From the NCBI GenBank assembly GCA_947174735.1, contig CAMWKC010000048.1, positions 1 to 11,389 of the forward strand: DNA of 11,389 nucleotides, given 5' to 3'. The translations under genes and the position numbers were made by a program. Below the pieces are notes generated by a model. The model did no database searches and was not told the origin of the DNA. It was given only the letters and a program-made list of their open reading frames with translations. Shown piece by piece: positions 6,068 to 11,389 of the stretch (position 1 is its first letter; every line of letters begins with the position of its first letter). The stretch comes from an uncultured Porphyromonadaceae bacterium. Lineage in GTDB: Bacteria > Bacteroidota > Bacteroidia > Bacteroidales > Muribaculaceae.

Positions 6068-6472
6068 ATGGAAAATCTTAGTTATGAACTTATCGGGGCT
6101 GCTTTTGAAGTTCGTAATTGTTTGGGAGGGTATCTGCACGAGACCGCTTATGAAGCGGCATTGCATTATGAGTTGTTCCTACGCGGTATCACCAGTGAAC
6201 GTCAGGTGAGTCTGCCCGTAATATATAAAGGTCTTTCAATCCATAATCCGTACCGTATTGATATAGTTGTCGAAGGAAAAATAATAGTAGAGCTTAAATC
6301 ATTACCTGCCATGAGTATTCGCGAAGTGGGACAGCTATTAAACTATATGCAACTCTCACATATCAGATTGGGTTATCTTATTAATTTTGGAGCCACTGAC
6401 TTTTGTACTGCTTCCACACCTTCAGACCGTAAAGAAATTCTGCCTAAAGGAATATATAGATATTATCTTTGA
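6068..6472 (+). CDS. GxxExxY protein (PD-(D/E)XK nuclease-like)
   Basis: Members of this family are small, widespread in Bacteroidetes, and structurally assigned to the PD-(D/E)XK nuclease superfamily; their function is unproven. This 134-aa protein has the usual order: an N-terminal helix (YELIGAAFEV, 6-15), the name-giving region GGYLHETAY (20-28), RQVSLPVIYKG (45-55), YRIDIVVEG (62-70) with D65, IIVELKS (72-78) with E75 and K77, and QLLNYM (89-94). D65/E75/K77 form the expected catalytic set. The first glycine of GxxExxY is a tyrosine here (Y22), while E25 and Y28 are kept. It is monocistronic and enclosed by long inverted repeats. Confidence 0.85.
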   Translation: MENLSYELIGAAFEVRNCLGGYLHETAYEAALHYELFLRGITSERQVSLPVIYKGLSIHNPYRIDIVVEGKIIVELKSLPAMSIREVGQLLNYMQLSHIRLGYLINFGATDFCTASTPSDRKEILPKGIYRYYL

Positions 6473-6484
6473 TCTCCATAAATT

Positions 6485-6580
6485 GAACAACACGGGAATA
6501 GCTCGCTTTGCTCGCCGGGAACGTCGTACCTGAGGGACACAAGAACAACACGGGAACTGAAACACAGAACTACACAGACA
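6485..6580 (-). repeat. Right inverted repeat of the GxxExxY element
   Basis: Read on the minus strand it starts with TGTCTGTGTAGTTCTGTG, keeps the core TCTGTGTTTCAGTTC (6554-6568 on the plus strand), and ends with TTCCCGTGTTGTTC. It contains GTTCCCGTGTTGTTC and ATTCCCGTGTTGTTC near its two ends, so it has short internal direct repeats. It begins 12 bp after the GxxExxY stop codon. Confidence 0.75.
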
Positions 6581-6668
6581 TTTATTTCATTACGGAATAA
6601 CAAATCTTTACACTATTAAATCTTTACACCATACATCAACTTATACTAACTATTTTAACAGGTTAGAA

Positions 6669-6714
6669 AAATAAAAACTCTGCCGCAATCAGAATTGCGG
6701 CAGAGTTTTTATTT
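6669..6714. terminator. Strong bidirectional intrinsic terminator, downstream of tRNA-Ser
   Basis: A 21-bp stem (6669-6689 with 6694-6714) contains a GC-rich part CTCTGCCGCAAT and A/T runs on both sides, with the loop CAGA. It lies 4 bp beyond the tRNA 3' end, so it ends the tRNA transcript on the minus strand, and can also stop transcripts from the GxxExxY side. Confidence 0.85.
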
Positions 6715-6718
6715 AGGG

Positions 6719-6805
6719 CGGAGAGGACGGGATTCGAACCCGTGGTAGGATTGCTCCTACGTCAGTTTAGCAAACTGGTGGTTTCAGCCACTCACCCACC
6801 TCTCC
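6719..6805 (-). tRNA. tRNA-Ser (anticodon GCU)
   Basis: The minus strand folds into a class II tRNA of 87 nt: acceptor GGAGAGG/CCTCTCC with discriminator G, an anticodon stem-loop CAGTTTGCTAAACTG giving anticodon GCU (reads AGC/AGU), a long variable arm GTAGGA...TCCTAC, and the T arm CGGGTTCGAATCCCG. The 3' CCA is not encoded (CCC follows). It has its own promoter and terminator and stands at the border between the accessory genes on the left and pyrH/frr on the right. Confidence 0.96.
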
Positions 6806-6875
6806 AAGAGTTATATCAAGATACCCTAAGGCATCCTGCGACGTTATGGACTCTTCCCTTGCGTCTTTGCGAGTG

Positions 6876-6907
6876 CAAAGGTAGGTAGTATTTTCGAGAT
6901 GTGCAAA
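6876..6907 (-). promoter_or_regulatory. Promoter of tRNA-Ser
   Basis: On the minus strand, TTTG (6904-6907) and TACCTTTG (6876-6883) are 20 bp apart, both perfect. The transcript would begin about 65 nt before the mature tRNA. Confidence 0.75.
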
Positions 6908-6942
6908 TTTTAAGACAGTTTTTTCACAACAGCGATATTTTT

Positions 6943-6973
6943 TTTGATAGCTAAACTAAAAACATTAACTTTG
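6943..6973 (+). promoter_or_regulatory. Promoter of pyrH-frr
   Basis: TTTG (6943-6946) and TAACTTTG (6966-6973), 19 bp apart, match the Bacteroidetes consensus. It is divergent to the tRNA promoter; the two -33 elements are only 35 bp apart. The leader to the pyrH ATG is about 75 nt. Confidence 0.75.
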
Positions 6974-7055
6974 TGGGTGACAAGTCGAGAGCGTCTGCGC
7001 CCCTCCCGGCATCGGCTCACGGCCTCTATTGTGAACGTACAGGAAACATCATTTT

Positions 7056-7769
7056 ATGAAGTACAAACGTATATTACTCAAGCTGTCCGGCGAGTCGCTA
7101 ATGGGACAGCAAGGCTATGGCATAGATAAGGAGCGTCTCAGCGCTTATGCCCGCCAGATAAAGGAAATAGCCGATGCAGGAGTCGAGATAGGCATAGTTA
7201 TAGGAGGCGGAAATATATTTCGTGGCCTGTCGGGTGCGGCAAAAGGTTTCGACCGTGTCAAAGGTGACCAGATGGGTATGCTGGCAACCGTCATCAATTC
7301 GCTGGCTCTGAGTAGCGCTCTCGAAGCCGTCGGACAGCCTTCGGTGGTGTTTACGGCTATTCCGATGTTCCCTATCGGTGAACCGTATTCAAAATGGCAT
7401 GCCATAGAAGCCATGCGTCAAGGCAAAGTGGCGATAATGAGCTGCGGTACCGGTAGTCCGTACTTCACAACCGATACAGGTTCGGCACTCCGTGCTATTG
7501 AGATAGAAGCTGACGTTATGCTTAAAGGTACACGTGTGGACGGTGTATACACAGCTGACCCTGAAAAAGACCCGACAGCTGAAAAGTTTGATGAAATCAG
7601 CTATGACGAAGTTATAAACAGAGGTCTGAAAGTAATGGACCTTACTGCCACAGCTCTCTGTAAGGAAAACCGTATGCCTATCTACGTCTTCAATATGGAT
7701 ATAGAAGGTAATCTCGGCAAAATGATAGCCGGAGAAAATGTCGGCACACTCGTACACCCGGCCCGCTGA
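7056..7769 (+). CDS. pyrH: UMP kinase
   Basis: PyrH phosphorylates UMP to UDP with ATP in the cytoplasm, a required step of pyrimidine nucleotide synthesis; bacterial enzymes are hexamers of the amino-acid-kinase fold, activated by GTP and inhibited by UTP. Visible signatures are KLSGESLMG (9-17), GGGNIFRG (50-57), DQMGMLATVINSLAL, and GTGSPYFTTDTGSALRA with the following VMLKGTRVDGVY. The length of 237 aa is typical. It is first in a likely operon with frr (55-bp gap), under the promoter at 6943-6973. An AGGAAAC stretch stands some 10 bp before the ATG but is a weak ribosome binding site. A longer frame reading from 6944 in another phase is a shadow. Confidence 0.97.
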   Translation: MKYKRILLKLSGESLMGQQGYGIDKERLSAYARQIKEIADAGVEIGIVIGGGNIFRGLSGAAKGFDRVKGDQMGMLATVINSLALSSALEAVGQPSVVFTAIPMFPIGEPYSKWHAIEAMRQGKVAIMSCGTGSPYFTTDTGSALRAIEIEADVMLKGTRVDGVYTADPEKDPTAEKFDEISYDEVINRGLKVMDLTATALCKENRMPIYVFNMDIEGNLGKMIAGENVGTLVHPAR

Positions 7770-7824
7770 CGGTCAATAATCGCATAAACCATACTTAACC
7801 ATAACCACCAACACGCAAAATATC

Positions 7825-8382
7825 ATGGAAGTAAAAGAATATCTCCAGAATGCCGAAGATTCGATGCAGATGGCAGTGGAATACCTCGACGACACCCTGT
7901 CGCACATACGCGCCGGCAAAGCCTCCGCACGTCTGCTCGACGGCATACGTGTAAACTATTACGGCTCACAGGCTCCTATCAGCAACGTGGCTAATGTCAG
8001 TGTACCTGATGCACGTACTATAGCTATAACTCCGTGGGAAAAATCGATGTTTAAGGAAATTGAGAAAGCTATCATCAACTCCGATCTTGGTGTGACACCC
8101 GAGAACAACGGTGAAGTGATACGCCTTAATATTCCGCCGCTCACCGAAGAGCGTCGTAAACAGCTCGTAAAGCAGTCAAAGGCCGAAGCTGAACAGGCAA
8201 AAGTATCGGTACGCAATGCCCGCCGCGAGGCTATTGACGGTCTTAAAAAAGAGGTCAAGAACGGTCTGAGCGAGGATGTGGAAAAAGACGCCGAAGCCAA
8301 AGTTCAGAAACTGCATGATAAATACATGAAGAATATCGACGAGGTATTCGCTCTCAAAGAGAAAGAAATACTGACTGTATAA
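7825..8382 (+). CDS. frr: Ribosome recycling factor
   Basis: RRF, with EF-G, splits the post-termination ribosome so that subunits can be reused. The 185-aa length is exactly typical. The order of conserved regions is clear: a helical start, [23 protein letters not shown] segment (25-43), [14 protein letters not shown], a hinge with [14 protein letters not shown], and the long charged C-terminal helix ending near the stop. It follows pyrH in the usual bacterial order, and a large hairpin closes the operon 7 bp after the stop codon. Confidence 0.97.
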   Translation: MEVKEYLQNAEDSMQMAVEYLDDTLSHIRAGKASARLLDGIRVNYYGSQAPISNVANVSVPDARTIAITPWEKSMFKEIEKAIINSDLGVTPENNGEVIRLNIPPLTEERRKQLVKQSKAEAEQAKVSVRNARREAIDGLKKEVKNGLSEDVEKDAEAKVQKLHDKYMKNIDEVFALKEKEILTV

Positions 8383-8389
8383 ATCGAAT

Positions 8390-8452
8390 CATACTGTCAT
8401 AGACAGGAGGGAGCATATCTTAGATATGCTCCCTCCTGTCTATGACAGTATG
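8390..8452. terminator. Perfect 63-bp palindrome closing the pyrH-frr operon
   Basis: Arms of 31 bp (8390-8420 and 8422-8452) pair without mismatch around a single central base; in RNA the tip must open to a small loop. The stem includes a GC-rich part (GGAGGGAGC). There is no T-run. Position between frr and the next gene suits a terminator, though the following glycosyltransferase starts only 25 bp later and has no clear promoter of its own. Confidence 0.65.
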
Positions 8453-8477
8453 CAACACTTTATCTGAATTATAAACC

Positions 8478-9458
8478 ATGTCCGGACCTGAAATATCAAT
8501 CATCGTACCTGCTTATCGTGTGGAATCCTACCTGCCGGCATGTATTGACAGCGTATTGGCTCAAACTTTTGATAACTGGGAACTACTGCTTATAGATGAC
8601 GGTTCGCCAGATGCTTGCGGAGCTATATGTGACGGTTATGCACAGCGCGATAGTCGAATAAAGGCCATACACCAGACTAACGCCGGTGTATCGGCAGCAC
8701 GTAATACCGGTTTAGAAGCTCATACAGGCAGTCTGCTGACATTTCTTGACGGCGATGATATGATTGCACCTCTTTATCTGCAAAGACTCCTTGAAGTCAT
8801 GCAACAGACCGGATGCGACATAGCGGGTTGTGGTGAGATAACGTTCAGCGACACTCCTGATATATCAGTAACCGCATTTCAGCAACCTAAACAATACAGC
8901 GGACCACAGGCCTACGAACTGATGCTTTATCAGACGAGTCGTCTTACAAGCTCGGTGTGGGGGAAACTCTACCGAAGCTCTCTTTGGGATACGGTGCGTT
9001 ACACACCCGGTTTGTGGTATGAAGACCTTGAGGTATCAGCCCGCATATTTCTACAGGCATACAGTATAGCCTATACTTCCGAACCTCTGTATCTGTACCG
9101 TCAGCACAAAGGCAGCTTTCTACATACTTTCCGTCCTGAGCGTCTGCATGTGCTCCGTGCTGTGGCCGGAGTGACCGATGAAGTGGCACACCGCTGTCCC
9201 GCTTTGCTTCCTGCTGCACACGACCGGATGCTAAGTGCCAATCTCAATATGATAGGCCTGATGGCTGCCAACAGATATGATGATCCGTCTACCGAAAGTC
9301 TCTGCTGGCAAACCGTAAAGAATCTAAGATATGAAACTCTGTTCAACAGTAAGGCCCGGCTCCGCAACCGTATTACAGCACTACTTACTTATATAGGAGG
9401 ACTACCGCTCTATCGGTTTGCCGCACGTTACTTCTATAACCGCGACAGTGAGGCATAG
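8478..9458 (+). CDS. Family 2 glycosyltransferase (GT-A fold)
   Basis: GT2 enzymes transfer a sugar from a nucleotide donor onto a polysaccharide, lipid or protein acceptor. Signatures are SIIVPAYRVESYLPACIDS (7-25), LLIDDGSPD (37-45) for nucleotide binding, NAGVSAARNTG (68-78), and DGDD (91-94) as the metal-binding DxD-like motif; a WYEDLE acidic motif follows at 180-185, typical of this subgroup. The C-terminal third (about 190-326) is helical with moderately hydrophobic stretches but no clear transmembrane span. The length of 326 aa is normal. It lies alone after frr, so substrate and pathway cannot be told. Its last 25 bp overlap the convergent methyltransferase gene. Confidence 0.9.
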   Translation: MSGPEISIIVPAYRVESYLPACIDSVLAQTFDNWELLLIDDGSPDACGAICDGYAQRDSRIKAIHQTNAGVSAARNTGLEAHTGSLLTFLDGDDMIAPLYLQRLLEVMQQTGCDIAGCGEITFSDTPDISVTAFQQPKQYSGPQAYELMLYQTSRLTSSVWGKLYRSSLWDTVRYTPGLWYEDLEVSARIFLQAYSIAYTSEPLYLYRQHKGSFLHTFRPERLHVLRAVAGVTDEVAHRCPALLPAAHDRMLSANLNMIGLMAANRYDDPSTESLCWQTVKNLRYETLFNSKARLRNRITALLTYIGGLPLYRFAARYFYNRDSEA

Positions 9459-10018
9459 AAATGCCACAACGCTATACCGGCGCTTACCGAGACATTGAGA
9501 GAATGTTTCACGCCTTCCTGAGGTATTTCGAGCACCATATCAGCTATATTTACTATTTCCTGATTTACACCTTCGACTTCGTTGCCTGCTACGATGACAT
9601 AGCGCTTATCCTGCGAAGGAGTAAAATCATCAAGACGCACACTGTTGTGTGCCTGCTCAAGAGCACAGATAGTCCATCCGTCTGCTTGAAGACGCCGTGC
9701 CTCAGCTACAGCATCAACTACATGGTACCATGCTACCGAATCTTCAGCTCCTAAAGCTGTCTTGGAAATAAGAGGATGCGGCGGTACGGGTGTGATACCG
9801 GCCATAATTACTCCTGCCATACGAAAGGCATCGCAAGTGCGCAGAAATGCTCCTACGTTGTGCATCGAACGCACATTGTCGGCTAACAACAGCACAGGCA
9901 GTTTTTCCAAAGCGCGATAGGCGCTCAAAGAGCAGCGTGTAAGTTCCAGAATATTTTTCTTGAGTCTGTCATTCTCCTCGGGAGAGTAACGGACTTTTTC
10001 AGTCCCAGTATGATTCAT
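9434..10018 (-). CDS. SpoU/TrmH-family RNA 2'-O-methyltransferase
   Basis: SpoU-family enzymes transfer a methyl group from S-adenosylmethionine to a ribose 2'-OH in tRNA or rRNA, using a trefoil-knot SPOUT fold. With the start at 10018 the 194-aa protein shows motif 1 as NVRSMHNVGAFLR (48-60), motif 2 as VAGNEVEGV (143-151) and motif 3 as IPQEGVKHSLNVSVS (165-179). The frame can be extended to an ATG at 10090, but that would overlap nadA by 62 bp and add an unconserved basic tail; 10018 lies 10 bp after the nadA stop and is preferred. It appears to be the second gene of a nadA operon. Target nucleotide is not known. The 3' end overlaps the glycosyltransferase gene by 25 bp. Confidence 0.88.
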   Translation of the reverse strand: MNHTGTEKVRYSPEENDRLKKNILELTRCSLSAYRALEKLPVLLLADNVRSMHNVGAFLRTCDAFRMAGVIMAGITPVPPHPLISKTALGAEDSVAWYHVVDAVAEARRLQADGWTICALEQAHNSVRLDDFTPSQDKRYVIVAGNEVEGVNQEIVNIADMVLEIPQEGVKHSLNVSVSAGIALWHFYASLSRL

Positions 10019-10028
10019 ACTGGTGATT

Positions 10029-10979
10029 TCAGAGTGATAATTCCAGCATACGTTCGATAGGACGACGGGCTTTTTCCGCTGTTTCCTCATCGACTATAAT
10101 CTCGGGGGTTTCATCGCGCAAAGCGCGATAGACTTTCTCAAGAGTATTCAGTTTCATATAGTCACATTCATTACACTGACACTCGGAATCATCAGCCGGA
10201 GCTGCGAGGAATGTTTTATCCGGACACTTCTTACGCATTTCAAAGAGAATACCGCTTTCAGTAACTACTATATATATAGGAGTGGAATCAGTACGTGCGA
10301 AATCAAGCAGAGCAGCGGTAGAGCCTACTTTATCAGCAATGAGCTGTAGTGAACGTCGACATTCAGGGTGCACCAATATCTTGGCTTCCGGATTGGCACG
10401 TTTCATTTCCATAATCTTATCAAGTGAGAAACGGTCATGTACGTGACAGGCGCCGTTCCATAGGGTCATATTACGACCGCTTACACGATTAATATAATCA
10501 CCAAGGTTACGGTCGGGACCGAAGATAATTTTTTCATCAGCCGGAAGAGATTCAATTATACGCCGGGCATTTCCTGAAGTAACCACAATGTCGGTAAGAG
10601 CCTTGACAGCTGCCGAAGTATTGACATAGCTTATCACCGTATGGTCAGGATGAGCTTCAACGAAAGCACGGAATTCCTCCGGATCGCAACTGTCGGCCAA
10701 AGAGCAGCCGGCTGCAGTGTCGGGTACAAGTACCTTTTTATCGGGACAGAGAATTTTAGCTGTCTCACCCATGAAGTGCACGCCGCACATGACAATAATG
10801 TCAGCATCTGTCAGTGCGGCCTGTCGTGCAAGTGCAAGTGAGTCGCCGATGAAATCGGCTATTTTCTGTATCTCGTCACGCTGGTAATAGTGAGCCATGA
10901 TGAGAGCATTTTTCTCCCGTTTGAGACGAGCTATCTCTTCACACAGCTTGTCGTGATCATGATGTTCAGTTGCGTTCAT
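10029..10979 (-). CDS. nadA: Quinolinate synthase A
   Basis: NadA condenses iminoaspartate with dihydroxyacetone phosphate to quinolinate, the second step of NAD synthesis from aspartate, and carries an oxygen-sensitive [4Fe-4S] cluster. The sequence shows MAHYYQ (28-33), VMCGVHFMGE with C65, NGACHVHDRF with C178, HPECRRS (204-210), and a final CQCNEC group (267-272), so the three cluster cysteines are plausibly C65, C178 and one of the last group (C272 by position). Length 316 aa is typical. nadB and nadC are not in the window. It faces the AT-rich repeat region on its 5' side and is followed by an RNA methyltransferase at 10 bp. Confidence 0.96.
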   Translation of the reverse strand: MNATEHHDHDKLCEEIARLKREKNALIMAHYYQRDEIQKIADFIGDSLALARQAALTDADIIVMCGVHFMGETAKILCPDKKVLVPDTAAGCSLADSCDPEEFRAFVEAHPDHTVISYVNTSAAVKALTDIVVTSGNARRIIESLPADEKIIFGPDRNLGDYINRVSGRNMTLWNGACHVHDRFSLDKIMEMKRANPEAKILVHPECRRSLQLIADKVGSTAALLDFARTDSTPIYIVVTESGILFEMRKKCPDKTFLAAPADDSECQCNECDYMKLNTLEKVYRALRDETPEIIVDEETAEKARRPIERMLELSL

Positions 10980-11042
10980 TTCTTTTTAGGTTTTATAAAT
11001 TTTAAAATTAATAAGATTATTAACAACAAAAACAATAAATAC

Positions 11043-11105
11043 TGTCAATAACTTGTTGATAACTTTTGTCTCAAAAATTTGGTAATTTGGAATATTTTAC
11101 AGGTA
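11043..11105 (+). repeat. Direct repeat module, copy 1
   Basis: It consists of TGTCAATAA (11043), TGTTGATAA (11054), a 14-bp spacer and a 29-bp segment (11077-11105) ending AATATTTTACAGGTA. Every component recurs 241 bp further right with identical spacing. Confidence 0.7.
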
Positions 11106-11189
11106 GAAGCTGAAAATTGTCCTATTTTTGGATTTAAGTTAGTAGTTATTAGCAATATAATTATAATAGAGAAATAATTCTCGATACTG

Positions 11190-11197
11190 CAAAGTTA
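11190..11197 (-). promoter_or_regulatory. Possible -7 element for nadA
   Basis: On the minus strand TAACTTTG is a perfect match, but the -33 position (within the motif array) has no TTTG. The leader would be about 200 nt. No better element lies nearer to nadA. If used, the array at 11209-11303 would cover the upstream part of this promoter. Confidence 0.35.
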
Positions 11198-11208
11198 CTA
11201 AAAATCCT

Positions 11209-11303
11209 GTCAACAACCTGTAGATAACTGTCAATAACCTGTCAATAACTTGTAGATAAGTTGTCAATAACCTGTCAATAACTTGTAGATAAGTTGTCAA
11301 TAA
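11209..11303 (+). repeat. Helically phased tandem 9-bp motif array
   Basis: Motifs start at 11209 (TGTCAACAA), 11219, 11229, 11240, 11251, 11262, 11273, 11284 and 11295, thus 10-11 bp apart. TGTAGATAA (11219, 11251, 11284) alternates with pairs of TGTCAATAA, giving a 32-33 bp higher-order unit. All lie on the same strand and the same face of the helix, which suits cooperative protein binding. Confidence 0.8.
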
Positions 11304-11346
11304 GTTTTACCTAAAATATTTGGCAATATAAAATATTTTACAGGTA
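11284..11346 (+). repeat. Direct repeat module, copy 2
   Basis: It overlaps the last two motifs of the array and repeats the layout of 11043-11105: two 9-bp motifs, a 14-bp spacer, and a 29-bp segment (11318-11346) matching 11077-11105 at 25 of 29 positions, with AATATTTTACAGGTA identical. Confidence 0.7.
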
Positions 11347-11389
11347 CGCTTTTTTTAACCCCTAAAAATGGTTTAAGAGAAAGTTATCG

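Larger units (their letters stand above)
5881..6580. mobile_element. Putative element: GxxExxY gene enclosed by long inverted repeats
   Basis: About 95-bp repeats in opposite orientation (5881-5974 and 6485-6580) bracket a single GxxExxY gene with its own promoter, making a compact unit of about 700 bp. A third, diverged copy of the repeat stands alone at 2380-2475, which shows the repeat can occur without the gene. No target-site duplication is evident and no transposase is present, so mobility is an inference from repeat structure only. Confidence 0.45.
10980..11389. other. AT-rich non-coding region with iterated DnaA-box-like motifs (candidate origin or regulator array)
   Basis: The 410 bp upstream of nadA contain no credible gene. 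They hold 11 copies of TGT(C/A/T)(A/G)A(T/C)AA-type motifs in two clusters, a 63-bp module repeated at a 241-bp offset, and AT-rich stretches (near 11130-11185 and 11310-11340). Nearly all motif copies, read on the minus strand, differ from the DnaA box TTATnCACA at one position (sixth base not C). This resembles an origin of replication, but no dnaA gene is visible, and a single regulator with many operators would look similar. Confidence 0.45.

Noticed and set aside
6944..7129. 61-codon frame overlapping the pyrH start
   Set aside because: It runs through the pyrH promoter and start in another phase; the pyrH frame carries all family motifs from its ATG.
9461..9754. 97-codon plus-strand frame after the glycosyltransferase
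   Set aside because: It is antisense to the RNA methyltransferase, which has all three SpoU motifs; the frame itself shows no motif.
10019..10090. Longer start for the RNA methyltransferase at 10090
   Set aside because: The extra 24 codons overlap nadA and are not part of the SpoU fold; the ATG at 10018 gives a 10-bp gap, normal for an operon.
11209..11303. CRISPR array
   Set aside because: The repeat units are only 9 bp with 1-2 bp gaps, far too short for CRISPR repeats with spacers, and no cas gene is near.

Overview
The window looks like a chromosomal segment of a Bacteroidales gut bacterium, most likely a Muribaculaceae (S24-7) relative. The evidence is repeated promoter elements of the Bacteroidetes sigma-ABfr type (-7 TAnnTTTG, often with a -33 TTG/TTTG 19-20 bp upstream), few Shine-Dalgarno sequences, a UpxY-type antiterminator, and the protein style. 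The family-level call is an inference from overall resemblance.

Left part (1-6700) is accessory and AT-rich. A minus-strand pair, a UpxY/NusG-like antiterminator with an unusual C-terminal extension and an unrecognised protein coupled to it by ATGA, runs off the left edge. Upstream of upxY is what looks like a phase-variable invertible promoter: 27-bp imperfect inverted repeats (2086-2112 and 2281-2307) around 168 bp that hold a perfect Bacteroidetes promoter. It currently points away from upxY and into a strong hairpin (2311-2359), so the locus would be OFF as sequenced. Next come an AbiEi/AbiEii toxin-antitoxin pair under a perfect 63-bp palindromic candidate operator, an acyltransferase-3 gene reduced to its two ends (4275-4398), a DAACS-type dicarboxylate/amino-acid symporter, and a GxxExxY (PD-(D/E)XK-like) gene enclosed by about 95-bp inverted repeats. 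A third, degenerate copy of that repeat lies next to abiE.

A tRNA-Ser(GCU) with its terminator and promoter (6669-6907, minus strand) marks the border to core genome. Divergent from it is pyrH (UMP kinase) followed by frr (ribosome recycling factor), closed by a perfect 63-bp hairpin, then a family-2 glycosyltransferase. Convergent on the minus strand are nadA (quinolinate synthase) and a SpoU/TrmH-type RNA methyltransferase, probably one operon.

The right end (10980-11389) is non-coding and AT-rich. It carries an array of 9-bp DnaA-box-like motifs spaced 10-11 bp apart, in a 33-bp higher-order pattern, with a 63-bp module repeated at a 241-bp offset. It could be a replication origin or a regulator-binding array. 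The most noteworthy items are the invertible promoter with its OFF-side terminator, the GxxExxY inverted-repeat element, and the helically phased array.
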